NCBI GenBank assembly: GCA_029891385.1
Contig: CM057230.1
Location: 51,439,414 to 51,503,413, forward strand
Direction: 5' to 3'
DNA length: 64,000 nt
Source: Erythroxylum novogranatense
Lineage: Eukaryota > Streptophyta > Magnoliopsida > Malpighiales > Erythroxylaceae
Below, piece after piece: positions 48,567 to 60,480 of this stretch. The translations under genes and the position numbers were made by a program. A model generated the notes under the pieces. That model ran no database searches. It worked only from the letters and a program-made list of their open reading frames with translations, and was not told the DNA's origin. How positions within the stretch are numbered: the first letter of the stretch is position 1; each line of letters starts with the position of its first letter.

Positions 48567-49033
48567 ATAGCTAATGTGGAAAGGCTTTCACCATTTGCAT
48601 TTAATGTCTTTAAATAGTTAAAGACAAATGAAAAAGGGAGAGAGGAAGGTGGATGTTCGTTGGTTTTTAAAGAAGAAGATGAAAAAGAAAGATTTTCAAG
48701 GCTTTCTTTAGAAGCATACGATCATCTTCTCCAAGCTCTCCATTTTCTCCTCTCCAAGCTTCTCCTTCATCGTCTTCTCTTTAGCTCTCCAAGAATAAGG
48801 TAAGAGTTAGCACTCTTTCCCTTGTTCTAGCTATTCCCGGGTCAAAGGGTTTGCCTCGGTTAGGTTCTCCGATCTCTGCGTGGATACCGTTAGAGACAGT
48901 CTCTTTTGGTCGTTATGGTTTGGCATTGTTATATAGACACATGGATCCTGGCTTTCGGGAAGGTCCCGGAACAAATTTTTTTTTGTTTTTCCGCACTGTG
49001 TACACGTGATGTACACACCGGGATTTTCCTACA
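47209..49033 (+). repeat. 3' LTR of copia element 2
   Basis: This is the uninterrupted 1825-bp LTR, TGTTAGAG to TTTTCCTACA, followed by the ATTAA duplicate. A TA microsatellite at about 48540-48566 is shorter than in the left LTR. The sequence just before it (GTCAAGTGAGAGAT) is the purine-tract position and is only moderately purine-rich. Confidence 0.94.
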
Positions 49034-49140
49034 ATTAATTGTCCCTAGTCAAATTAAATGGAGATGATTAAACAATCTCTCAATCTACAAAGCCAGTCCA
49101 CCAATTTACCTAGTTGTGAAGTTATCTGTTGGACCAATGG
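49034..49140 (-). repeat. Tat-like gypsy remnant, right half
   Basis: This continues the sequence that breaks at 37122. Short, non-coding. Confidence 0.45.
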
Positions 49141-49379
49141 AGGTTAACAAATTAAATCCCTTTATGTTTTGATAATAATAAAATATATAGAATTAGTTAA
49201 GAAATTATTTCAGGTATTTTGAGATTATTATTCAATGAAAGAATTATGCAAATCAAGATGAGCAAGTGATTAATCATTGGAGAATCAAGATGGAAGTTTC
49301 CTTATAACTGAAAGAGACATTAAAAATGAAGATTATAGAAGATTCAAATGGATATTACCGTTGAATGCATTTTTTGAAT

Positions 49380-50088
49380 GCATGAAACATAAATGAGTTG
49401 TGAACAGAGTAGCCACCGATCAGAGCTTAAAGCTCAACGAGTGAAAAAGAACCTCAAGCTCAAAAGTAATTCAGAGCCTCAGGCTCAAAGTTTAATGAGC
49501 CCTATATGGGACAGTTTAGGCACTCGGTCACAAGAAAGTAACAAATAAAAAGTGAGTCTCATGTGCACTGCATATGCATTATATGAGTGATTAAATTGTA
49601 TTGAATATGAAGCGCAAAATTTAAAATGATGTGAATTATATGATATGTGCTTGGGTGAGCCATCGATAATGATCACTCATTGAATTCGCAAAACTCATCC
49701 AAAATTTGCAATTATTTTTTAGGATCAAAAGAATACCCCGTTAAGCCATCGGGAGTATACCTACAGCATACAAATGAAGGATAAAGGTCGGGATCAGTTC
49801 GCATCTGCATTTATGTGTTTCCTATTTTGTATAAAATTGTATATTCTAAAACTATTGTACAAATGATTTATGTTGTAATGTAAAGGCATTATGACTAAAA
49901 TGTATTGTCTTTGTGAAAGGGCCTAAATTGGTTATAGATTTCGGAATATTGTGTTTGTGGTTCAAAAGAAAAAGTTTTATACCGATTCCTGAATGATTGA
50001 GTGCTTTAACACGCCACTCTCGCAAGACACAAACTCGAGTATCACTCACGATGTTGGGTTCGGGTCATTGCGGGAGTGGGGTGCTACA
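49380..50088 (+). repeat. Gypsy LTR fragment, plus orientation
   Basis: This is related to the minus-strand gypsy LTR at 13918. The CACTCGGTCACAA segment near 49519-49531 is the reverse complement of TTGTGACCGAGTG in that LTR (about 14589). The end GGGGTGCTACA (50078-50088) corresponds to the reversed LTR start TGTAGCGCCCC. The other end is missing. Confidence 0.6.
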
Positions 50089-51042
50089 TATCAACTAACG
50101 TCCATATACGTTTTCCTTAAAACCAGAACAGGGGACATATATTTCTTCATTAACTTACTTAAATTTTCATGTAACTCAAACCAAAATCTATTTCCTATAG
50201 TTTTTGAACAATTCCCAAATCTCAAATCCATCATCTAATTCATATACCACCTTAACCTCACTTTTCAAACCCATGCATGCATGTTTATATTGACACCGTA
50301 AAAACCTCACTAGAGCTACTTACCTGGCTATTTGTAGTAATAAAAGTAAATCAAAGGCACAAAGATTCCACAACTGATGTTTCAACAAAATCTTCAGTAT
50401 AGACAGTAATGAACAGAGCTTCAGTGGTTGAAAGGAAATTATATTAACTCCTTAAAATCAAGTAATAATCAGGTTGGTAAGTTTGACATCAATGTAAGAT
50501 AAAAAAAAATAAGGGTTTTGAAAGTAGAGGAAATTCAGAGGGAACAATTTGGGAAGCATTTGGTGATCAACCAAATGCTTCTCTCCCTTATCTAGAAACA
50601 CACGTGGTAACGTGTGTGCCTTGCATGTGAGCCACGTGGTTACATGCAAGGCTTCCTAATGTTACTAGTTCATTGGTCCAAAGCTTAATTAAAAAATATC
50701 CCAAATTTTTAGAAAATTTTTAAAATTTACCAAAATTTTTGAAATAATAACTATTATCACCAAATAAATTTTCAGCTCAAATAATTCCCCAAAAATTTCA
50801 AAATATCAAAAAATATACCAAAATTACCAAATCACAATTAATACACTCCAAGTTAATCCACAATTTTCACTTATAAATCAAATTTACCTGGAAATGTCAA
50901 TGAATGTATATACATTCATATGAATGTGCAAAATAAATGTGTATGTCACAATTAATTTATGCATGAAGTGCATTTTCCTAATTTCACAATACTTTCTTAT
51001 AAATTACTATTCTAGCCTTAACATGAATATCGGGATGTTATA
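50089..51042 (-). repeat. Gypsy LTR fragment, minus orientation, with two hairpins
   Basis: Its end ATATCGGGATGTTATA (51027-51042) matches the outer end of the gypsy LTR family (GGTGAGACGTTACA), so it faces the fragment before it. Two adjacent inverted repeats lie at 50598-50617 and 50619-50651. The former target sites and internal parts are not visible. Confidence 0.5.
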
Positions 51043-51590
51043 CTTACCAATAGATCATTTGAAGCCCCTTATTATAATCTTTTATGGAAAAATACTTTGA
51101 ATCCCAAATGCTCGTTAATCATTTAGATAGTGCTTAGAAATAAGCTTAGAATCAAAAGTCAATGGTATGGCGATATGGATTCTACTTGTGTACTATGAAA
51201 GGTGGTAGTGGAAGACAAAGATCATGTCTTTTTTCTTTACAAATTCTCTAAAGCAGTTTGGGGAAGGATGGATCTTACACTTGATTGTAGGAGACAGCTA
51301 CTTGTATGAATGGGAGCAAACATTAAGTTGGATAATCAATCACTTTAAATATGGAATGTCTAATGGAATACTGCCTAAAGCAACCTTCACTACTATCATT
51401 TATACACTTTAGAAGGAAAGAAACAACACAATGTTTACAAACTAAGAAGAAGGGAAGTACCAACTAGCAAACAAGACTGTCAACTGGATTATATTAGCTA
51501 TCTTTGCCAAGAATGTAAAGGATGCTCTTTCACCTGACATGAAGCATAAAAAAACTATAATTTGCTTATAATGTTGGTTTAGGACTGCTT
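51043..51590 (+). pseudogene. LINE fragment, zf-RVT region
   Basis: Plus-strand pieces in two frames give EDKDHVFFLYKFSKAVWGRM, matching the HLFFxCxFSKxVW signature, and later LYTLEGKKQHN and KERNNTMF, matching the WRERNxRIF end of LINE ORF2. Stops and frameshifts are present. It is interrupted at 51601 by a solo LTR, after which the tail may continue at 52967. Confidence 0.72.
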
Positions 51591-51600
51591 ATATTGTAAT

Positions 51601-52966
51601 TGTTGGGCCCCAAATTGTTCTCACTTTTGTTATTAAGCATGAATTCTGTTGATTATGTGATTAAGGCTTAGTTTGATTTAATTGGAAGTTTTATGAGAAA
51701 TTGAGGTTTAATTGAGTTTAATGTGGTTTAAATAGAAATTAAAGGATAAAAGTTTATGAGGGCATTTTGGGGAGATTGCTTAAGTTGGATAGGTTAAGGC
51801 TTTGCATAGGATGGTATTTTAGTCTTTGTCCAATCCTTTAGGCTTAAAAGAGAGAATTAGAAAGAAAGAAGGAAATAGAAAAAGAGAAGAAGAAGGAAGT
51901 TATCGTGGGTGAGGAAGAAGAGAAGAGAAATAGGGTTTTCGTTCTTAAGGGATTTTCGACAGATTTGGAGCTCATTTCTGGTAAGTTAGCTTCTTTCCTT
52001 CTTGTTTTAGTTGGATTAAACCTTAGAATCGTTTTGTATAAGGTTATAACCGATTGTGTAGGGTTTTCGGAAAAACCTAGGTGAAATCCTTGGGTTGATG
52101 ATCTTATGATTGTTTTTAAGGTTTGAATGAGTTAGAACTGAAGTTTAGGACTTGAATCAAGGTTTAGATGAGTTGCAATTGCAAAAAGGAAGGATTGAGG
52201 TTGGAAAAATGCTGAAAAATTGGGTTCAGAGTCGTTCTCCAGGCTCGCACATCGCGACGTGCGAAATTATGTTCGTCGCGACGTGCGAGGAAGGGTTCGC
52301 CACTACGTGCGGGGAACGCAACGTCGCGACGTGCGAAAAATGGTGCACGCCGCGACGAGCACAGCCTTTCGCTGCGGCGAGCACAACCATTCGCCGCAAC
52401 GAGCGGGGTTTCGTCGTGGCGAGTCCCCAGTTTTTCCGAGAAAGATTTTTGGGCATATCTTTTGGTGTAGATGTCCAAATGAGGTGATTTTGGATTCGTT
52501 GCGGACTAGAGAGGTAGGGCTACAAGTTGTGCTAGTTGCCGATGGCTATAATTATATTAGCCACTGAGCTGTGTAGCTCAACCCATTACTTTTCCCTCCT
52601 CAGGTGCAGAACGAAACGATCGTTGATCTTGTAAGGCATCGAAAACTTCAAGATAATTAGGAGCTTTGTATTAAGTTAGTATTTGGTTGGCCCTCCGAGC
52701 ATGTCATCATGGAGCATATTCATGTATTTTGAATTCAAACTTTGACATGTATTAAGCTATTCTTAAGAATGCTTGTTTGAATTTCCTTCGGGTTGTTATG
52801 GCATGAAGCCCCTTGGTTTATGGGGTGTATAATTCATAGATGGAATGTATGTGTTTGTATTGAAATTGTATGGTTGTTGGGATCGGGTCCGAATGGTTAG
52901 GAGCTCGTCGCTGGCGCAGCCCGAGGGACCACCTCAGGAATGGAGATCCGGGACTCGGGCCCAACA
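51601..52966 (+). mobile_element. Solo LTR (gypsy-type, 1366 bp) with CpG-rich array
   Basis: It runs TGTTGGGCCC to GGGCCCAACA and is flanked by the 5-bp duplication GTAAT (51596-51600 and 52967-52971). The first 12 bases are repeated inverted at the end. Inside, 52245-52430 is a CpG-dense imperfect tandem array built on TCGCGACGTGCG. Overlapping frames there in both directions (for example 52152-52487, 52220-52567) come from this array. A related LTR starts at 62725. Confidence 0.92.
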
Positions 52967-54110
52967 GTAATGCTTTAGCACTTGTTGAATTTTTATCTAT
53001 ACCGAATGAACTCCTGAGAGAGTAATCAACTCTACGACTGTCTAGAATTGACACCTCATGAACACATAAATGGTTAGAGTAACATTAATGATAAGTAAAA
53101 TCCCCTCTCTCATAACTTGATTAACTCTCTTGATGGATTTTCGTTGTGACCTATGTGGCTACTCATTTTAATTATGTTTTGTTGAAATTTCCGTGTTACA
53201 ATTCTTGAATCAATTTCTCGTATTTATTTTCCGTATTCACTTGTGTAGTTTTTATTTCTTTTTATTCTTTTCTTTGAGTCTTAGACGACTTAGGATTAGG
53301 CTGGTACCCTCATCATGGGATCCACCCTTTAATACTACAAAGTACGACCTGTGCGATTGCAGTTATTGACATGAATACTCAAATCGATTATGTAAATGAT
53401 AACCCAAACAATTTCAAGAGAGAGATATAATATTAAACAAAGATAAGATAAGCTTAACTGTGCATCTTAGGTGTCGATTTCACCTTTGAACTGGTATCGG
53501 GAAGTTAACCTTCCATCTTCTCCATCAAGATCCAAAGAGTAGCCTCAGTCACCTCTATCCTTGTTGAAAACCTAAAAGCAATGGTGATGAAAGGCGTATG
53601 TCTCCTCTCCCTTTGTCTGTCGTCACAACTTATTCCTTTTTATAGTAAACCTGAGGACAAGTGGCATGGCCATGCACAACTGTGTATGGCCCCTCACGGT
53701 TGTGACTGGTGTCACACACCCATAAGACACCCCCTACGTGAGCGTGAGAGTGGTCTCATGCCCATGCAGTTGGTTGCACGACTGTGAGATTGCTCACGAC
53801 TGTACAACTTCACCAACTGGCCATGAGCTACTTCCTTACTTTGTTCTTCACTTTCACACTCTATTTTGTCTCTTCTTCTTTTAATCCTCTTTTTCTTCTT
53901 GCTCCATGAATCAATAGAGTTTGAATATTTAGAAGATGACTCAATGAATATGCTTTCGGGTCACTTTAGCTCCTTCACTTCCGAAATGTACTTAAAATCA
54001 AATTTAAGCTACAGTGAGTATCGTAAGCATTTTTAAGGCATTAATCACTAAGTGTAGTAGATTACATGAATCAACATTTAAACAAATATGAAGTTCCCCC
54101 ACACTTACCG
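52967..54110. repeat. LINE tail and Tat-like LTR remnant with GC-rich internal repeats
   Basis: The first 130 bp may be the end of the LINE broken at 51600. From about 53290 the sequence resembles a reversed Tat-type LTR: TACTACAAAGTACGACCTG near 53330-53350, a leader-like CACCTTTGAACTGG stretch, and at 53660-53820 CATGGCCATGCACAACTGTG-type repeats of a kind I associate with Tat/Ogre LTRs. Nothing coding is called. Confidence 0.4.
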
Positions 54111-56500
54111 TTTGACCATCTTCAGGCAAATTGTCAAAATCAAAATCACAAACTAAAACTCTTACTCATTTTCCATATTTTCTAAGAATAGATAATCATA
54201 AGTAAAGATGAATGACTTTCAAAAACTATAGCAAGGACTCAACATTCAAAGTTTTTAATCATGATCAATCAACATTCATCACCCTTAGACACTAAGCAAT
54301 CTAGAGGTAGACTTGGACAAAATGTGTTTAAACAAGATATATCTATAGGTACACTCAAACACCATTCATGATCATAACAATCCACAACTTTGCATATCAT
54401 TTCATTCCTTTAACACTAAAAATCACACGCATAAACATGAATCAAAGGACTTTTCTATGGTTTTAATGTAGGCAAGGGTAAGATGAGATGTATTTTAGGT
54501 AATGTAGCCTAAAGGCCATCAAGCTAGTGAAACAAAAGTAAGACTCAATGAGATATCAAGTGCATAAGTTAACATTCATTCAAAACTGGGTACTGTCGTC
54601 TATGATGAATGCAACAATTATATTTCACAATTCAATTTAGCTTTCATACCATACCACATTAGCATAACATAAAGAGTGTTCCATCCAAAAAGGCATCTAC
54701 CTCATATGCAATATATTCAAACCACCTATTCAATACAACTTAAGGAGGAGAAAGTAGTAATTATCTACTTCTGGAAGTTTTATACTTTGATTATTATTTT
54801 GAAAAATAAAATCACATCTTCCTTGTTTTGTTTGTGTTTGTGAATTTTGTTATGAATAATAAAACAAGAATAACACATATGCTTTTTTTGCATCTAAAAA
54901 TTAGTTTGTTTTTTGAATCAATTTTTGCCTCTACCTTTGTTTCCATGCCTATGTTCATGTGATTATGGGAAAATTGTTTTCTTTTCACATCTGATTTTAT
55001 TTCTGGCTAAGAATCGATGCTTTTATAGAGTGAACTCTCTTTCCTAAGCTAGTTTTATAACTTATTTAAAATATAGATAACTCTCTACACTATCGGCTGA
55101 GGCAACCTTTTGATCTAGGCTAAGCTTGACTAAACATTTACGGGAAGCCTTATAAATTGTCATACTAGATTGCTTCGAAAGCGCTTGGCTCTACCTTTTT
55201 TAATCTTATTTGTCTTTTAAATAGATTCTTTCCTAAACTGGCTCTGTTGTTTAAATCAAATCCAATTCTAATGCTTTAATAAAATCACTTTATTATACAC
55301 GAATCTTACTAAAATCAAATTATAGCTATCTTTTGTAGATAGGAGATACCAGATCGTAAACTATCTCTTAGCAAAAAAAAAGCCTTCCTAAAGAAAACTA
55401 GCGTCGCTGGCAACACCACTAGATGGCATAGTTTGCGAAGCTAGTGAGTCGTTAGCAACATCAATAGTTGCGTCGCTAAGGGCGATAAACACCCATAGAT
55501 ATGGATTTGACAGTAGGAAGATAGTGAAGATGGAGACCAGTCGACGGTAGGAAGCAATGATGGTGTGAGGCAAAGTGGAGATGGAGAAACTAAAACTATA
55601 ATTAGAGGAACGTGGAGTTGGAGAGTCGTGTATGTTACCCGACGGTTTGGTGAATGTGGGAGTGTTGGAGAATCAAGGAGCTGCAGACATTTCAGGTGAA
55701 TGTTGCGAAAACGATGGGCACCGTTCTTTAGAACACGTCTGAACAGACATGCACATACCAGTCAACGTTTCACACGCGTCTTCATAGCAGCCTCACTAGA
55801 CAGCCTCTCCCAACTTTTTTATTTTTTTTTAAAGCCTTAATTTCAATTAAATTAATTTAATGAAGATTATATTAGTATATGTTCCTAATAGAATTGAAAA
55901 GGTGTTTTTTTTTCAATTTTTGAATTATTTTTAAAGGGTATTTTAATAGGAATATTTTGGAATTTAGTTTAATTTTTTCAAGAGTTGAATTATTAAATTA
56001 AATTTATTATCAAAAATAAATTAGAACCAACCAAAGGCTTTTGAATAATTTCTTTTATAATTAGATTATGATTGAAATTATAAATATAATGAGATTATAT
56101 TATTTTGATAAGACTAAAATTTTGAAATTTTAAATCCTCAATTAAATGTTAAGTACACATTAGGAATGTAATTGTTGCCTTCCATTATTTAAGAATAAAA
56201 CTATAATTATGTTTATTGCTTAGCTTGTTCAGTAAACTCAATACCACCTTAGCCCGGATATGTTTTATCTTAAATTGATGGATCCTACTCGACTAAATTT
56301 GTATGATTTGGATGAGCAAACTTATGATCGTATGAATAAAATAGTGGGAGTAATGGTGATAATTTCTCGATTTAATGGTGAGAGCTATTATTTTGAATAA
56401 AATAGTGAGAGTAATAAAGAATTTTAAAGTCCTGATTTTGTTTGATTTTGGATATAAACTAATACGTACTCCTTTTATGTATTAGGATTATCGAATTAGA
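54111..56500. other. Non-coding AT-rich stretch, nothing firmly recognised
   Basis: No frame above 61 codons and no transposon end was found. 55395-55485 carries GTCGCTGGCAACACC and GTTGCGTCGCTAAG, a loose repetition of GTCGCTxxxAAC. Poly-A and poly-T runs occur near 55370 and 55820. Confidence 0.5.
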
Positions 56501-56502
56501 AG

Positions 56503-57506
56503 ATGAGTATCAATCTGACGTTGAGGAGTATCATAGATGCTAACAAGATGATTGGACCTAACTTTTCAGACTGTTTTTGAAACTTGAGAATAGTTCTCAG
56601 GTAAGAAAAGAAGTTTTACGTTCTTGACACTCCGACTCCACCAGAACCTAGTTTAGATGTGACTAATGACGTTTGAGAGAAGTATCAACATTATAATGAT
56701 GACATTGAGCAAGCCACATTTATGACGTTGGCAAGCATGTCTCTTGTGCTGTAGAGGTAGTATGAGAACATGGATGCACCTACTATGATCTTACATCTTA
56801 ACGAGTTATTTGGTGCACATAGTAGGGCGGAGAGGTATCAATTCTCCATGGCACTATTTCAATACAACATGATAGAAGGATCTTTAGTCAACCTACACGT
56901 GCTGAAGATGATTGGATATATTGAAGAGCCCAATTAGGTTTTATCATGGACTGTAAGTTGAGTGTTGATTTGGGGTTACAATCTCTAAGTTTGAGATTTT
57001 TACACTTTTTCATGAACTTCCACATGAATCAGAAGGACATGTCATTGCCCGAAATGTTGAACATATTCAAGACTGCAGAAGGGTGTCTTAAAAAGGAACC
57101 CAATTTTTTACTCATTATGGGTTCTTTTAAGAGCAAGAAAAAAGGCCCTAAAAAGAATAAGAATAAGAAACAGAAGACTTATAATAATATAGTAAAGCTT
57201 AAAGGACATGTCCAAAAGAAAAGTACTGAAAAGGGAACATGCTTTGATTGTAGAGTCAATAGACATTGGAAGAGGAACTATCCATCTTATCTTGCTACCT
57301 TGAAATATAAGAAGCTTAAGGAAGTTGTTCTTAAGGAACTACCATCTTATCTGGATCTGGATCTAGAAATTTTGGATTTTTGTAATTTGCCCGATGAGCA
57401 AGAGATTAGCAGTGATGGTGAAGTGGAGAAGAGCAGTGATGGTGAATTGGAGAGTGGAGATAGCTATGAACCTGCGACGATGGATAGAGCAAGCTTAGGC
57501 AAGTGA
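56503..57506 (+). pseudogene. Copia gag relic related to copia element 2
   Basis: From the ATG at 56503 (MSINLTLRSIIDANKMIGPN) the sequence follows the Gag of copia element 2: NLRIVLR, ATFMTLASMS, and HLNELFGAHSRAERYQFS in order, with several stops. The last part (56946-57506) is open. It holds LPEMLNIFKTAEGCLKKE, a Lys-rich linker, and CFDCRVNRHWKRNY, a zinc knuckle whose final Cys is now Tyr. An acidic Ser-Asp tail with SSDGEVEKSSDGELES ends it. No pol follows, so it is an orphaned gag relic. Confidence 0.82.
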
Positions 57507-58950
57507 TCCCAGAGGTGGAGGAAGCTTATTGCAACATGCAGCATTAGGCTCGATTAGTGGAGCATGGCATGATGGCAATAGGGGGCAGGTGGTGGCACAA
57601 TGGCAGTGGGTCATCGGTGACAATAGTGAAAAAATTTTGTTATTTAAAGAGTGAAGAATGAAGATGCGTGGAGATAAGAAAGAGAGTTGAAGTGACTTTA
57701 TAAGTGAGTGTCTACGACTCTGCGTTTTGTTGTTTATTTTTAGTTTTTTTAAATTTAGTCCCTAAAGTTTTAAAATTTTACAATACCAGTCAATATTTGA
57801 CCGACATTTCCAATACCAGCTAATACTAGAAGAAACGTCAATATCAGTCGGTAAGAAACTCACACATTTCATACCATTTTTCAACCGGTAGGATACGGAA
57901 TTCATACCCCTAGTATTAAATGCTTTCGATAAATTCATTAATGTGAAAGGATGCATCCACAAATTATAAGTGAATAAGTTATTTCTTCAAATATCACAAA
58001 GAAAGTGACTTATGAATATGATTCAGGGAATAAAAGATGCCAATCTCGATCTATTGAAACCTTATTCTTTCTTAAAATTATTATTTTCAATTGGAGATAG
58101 CAAAGAATCGAGTGGATTTAAACATTTTGTCAGCCTAGCCCTAATTGACCTAATTTTTAAGACGACAACGTAAGTTTAACGTAAAATTTGATCAAGCTTG
58201 AATCTGATAACTTTAATCCATTCGAGCTATTTAAAATGATTATTCATTAAACTTAAGATTAAAATATTTTCATTTTCTAGTGAATTATTGGTAGGCCGCG
58301 AGTTAACCCTTATACTTGAACTTAGCTCGAAGACCTAACTTATTGACTTAATACCGAAGTGGACTGAATTTTAAGCCAACTGCCATCCCTATTGTTATTA
58401 TTGTGAATTACTTGCAAAAATATCAAATGACCACACGAAGATTACCAGCAGTAGCCCTCTTAAAACTATTACATAAATTATTATTGCACTCGTGAACATA
58501 ATCGTATAGTTGTTCCAACTCATTCATGTTATAATTCCAACATTATTTTAAATTATCCATTTTACATTTAAAAAAATTCCTAAAAAGTAATTTGACAAAA
58601 AAAATGGTTATAAATTACTATTAGCTAAGACCCATGTTGAGTTCTTATGTAATGTGCTGGGACAGCAGCATACACCATTACCATTACATAGTCTCTCTTA
58701 AAATAATATGATAAATATTTAATAATTTTAATGGAAATTTTTTGTAAATAAGTTAAATAATAAAATAATAATAAGTTAAACCGAATAAGGTAGCATCTTA
58801 CCCATTCTAATAAATAGTTGAAACAAATTTAAGGCATAAGCAAATCCTTAATGAGAGTTCCTACATACAGGTTTCGATCTCACTGTCTAATTATTTCAAT
58901 TCGGACCTGATATAGAAAACAATATTTCCTTGGTCTGCATACGATTCTAA
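57507..58950. other. Non-coding AT-rich stretch
   Basis: No gene was recognised. 57740-57785 contains AATTTAGTCCCTAAAGTTTT, the motif shared with the dispersed repeat at 12990 and 26930, perhaps a third fragment. Confidence 0.5.
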
Positions 58951-58952
58951 CA

Positions 58953-59362
58953 TCAGATCACAACTTGACTGACCTGTTTTAGGTTTGGACCGTGCCATTG
59001 CACTTGACAGAAAGCCATATTAATATAGAGAAACATAATCGCCAGATTGTCTTGCTCTTGCAAACTAGTTTGCACCAGGGAACCTTCCGTCTCCAATGGC
59101 ACTGTGATGTATCTTCTGACAATAGGTAACTCGTCTACTCCCGTAAAAAATGGCATTCTTAATATGGCTAAATATCTCCGAAGGATCTTGCTGAACTCAA
59201 AATCAATATGTGCCTACAGTAGGGTTCCATCTATTTCTTCTTGCATCGTGTATGGATCTTGATCATCAGTATATGTTATTACTAGTCTACCAGATGCATG
59301 CCACAGCTCCGACCAAAAAACAGTTATCCTCTCATCGTTTTCAATAATTAGTTCGATCACTC
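58953..59362 (-). pseudogene. Unidentified coding-like relic (about 135 codons, two stops)
   Basis: One minus frame stays readable over about 410 bp with only two stops, a TGA near 59360 and a TAG near 59220. The peptide is not low in complexity. In order it reads VFWSELWHASGRLVITYTDD, an IDFEFSKILRRYLAILRMPF stretch, TGVDELPIVRRYITVPLETE, then LVQTSLQEQDNL and FLYINMAFCQVQW, ending TGA at 58953-58955. I do not recognise the family. It could be a fragment of a host gene, an endogenous viral sequence or a transposon accessory protein. Its right end abuts the LTR starting at 59379. Confidence 0.45.
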
Positions 59363-59378
59363 AAAGCAGACAATGTAT

Positions 59379-59887
59379 TGTTGGAAAATTATCCTTTTCA
59401 TTACAGGTAGACAACTATTAATTGTATTTTTCAAAATTTTTAAATAAATTAACGGTTAAGTTACGTAATTTGATCCAGATAAAGATAATAAAGTGGTCCA
59501 ATAAATGATATAAATGGATCGAAGTTCGGGTAAAAAATAAATCTCAATTAGTATAGATTGGACCCATATTGACCTTGTGATAGGCAAGCCCGATATAAAA
59601 GCTATATAAAGTTTAAGGTCTCTTGCAGTTGCTCATATCAATCGTAAGCATAAGGAATCTCTGACTCATTAAGAGAGCTTACGTATTGAGAAAACTGTAG
59701 AAAGATCTAAATCTCGTGTCGAGAAACACTTTCCGTAAAGGTCCTAGAATATTCGTGATCGCTTAGAGCTCGAAATCAGCATCAGAATCAGAGATAGAAT
59801 CGAAATAAAGTATTTTGCATTACCTTCGTTTTTAATGCTTTCATGTTTAATCCTAAGTACGTAATAAGGTGTTTACTATGTATTACA
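59379..59887 (+). repeat. 5' LTR of copia element 3
   Basis: It is 509 bp, TGTTGGAAAATTATC to CTATGTATTACA. TATAAAA at 59594-59600 and TATATAAA at 59602-59609 are core-promoter candidates. Immediately after lies CGTAGTATCAGAGT, a primer site with two transitions from TGGTATCAGAGC. No second copy lies in the window, so the start is inferred from the TG...CA ends. Confidence 0.75.
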
Positions 59888-60089
59888 CGTAGTATCAGAG
59901 TAGTTACGTGATCGGATTACCGGAAACAAAAGTTTTTTAGTTTTTCATCTCATATGGTTTTCCTCAAGTTTTGATTCATTTTTTAGTCTTTTTACGTATA
60001 TAATTACGTAAAAGTGGTATACGTAAGGCTAATTATAAAAAAGGGTCAAAAATGGGCCGAACGGAGTGAAAACAACTCCCAAGATGTTA

Positions 60090-60480
60090 AAAATTTCCTC
60101 CGGTGTCGGAGAAGGAGAAAATGTCGGGCGTGTGCACTGCACTCACCGAACACTACTACAGTGCATGCGGGTAGTAGTGTACACCATGTGCCGACACATC
60201 GCACCAGCAGGCGATGAATGCGTGTCGTGCTTGTAGCGAATGCATAACCCGTGACCCACGCTCCTACAAGCGTAGGATGGTGAGTGCATTCCATGCACGC
60301 GCTATATCCATCCCTACATGTGGCATGTCGGATGGAGGACACGTGACGGCTCATGTACAGCAAGTGTATGTTTGTGCGTGGGGAGCGCGTGATGCCCACG
60401 AGCCAAACGCATCTGACATGCGTCGATGTGAGTGTGTGTAGCGAACGCACGACCCCACTTACGCGCACTGAGGTGGTGCG
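60090..60480 (+). repeat. CpG-rich leader segment of copia element 3
   Basis: This island, rich in GCATGC/CACGTG/GCGCGT-type palindromes, lies in otherwise AT-rich DNA. Overlapping frames on both strands (60014-60217, 60046-60468, 60214-60441, 60353-60595) are by-products of the composition. It resembles the CpG-rich arrays in the gypsy LTRs but does not clearly share units with them. Confidence 0.6.

Larger units (their letters stand above)
37123..49033 (+). mobile_element. Copia retrotransposon 2, nearly intact gag-pol frame, LTR interrupted
   Basis: This is an 11.9-kb plus-strand Ty1/copia element flanked by the 5-bp duplication ATTAA (37118-37122 and 49034-49038). LTRs of about 1.83-1.86 kb begin TGTTAGAG and end TTTTCCTACA. 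The left LTR is enlarged by a 2.2-kb solo LTR. Inside are a primer binding site, a 2-kb repeat-bearing leader, and gag-pol as a single reading frame from 43266, in the order capsid, zinc knuckle, protease, integrase, RT, RNase H. The LTRs differ at only scattered positions, so the insertion is fairly recent. A few stops and frameshifts suggest it is no longer autonomous. Confidence 0.95.

Noticed and set aside
52152..52567. Overlapping frames on both strands in the solo LTR
   Set aside because: They lie in a CpG-rich tandem array where stop codons are rare by composition; the array is not protein-like.
60046..60468. A 140-codon minus frame and several plus frames in the CpG-rich leader of copia 3
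   Set aside because: The same composition effect; frames overlap on both strands and no motif is present.
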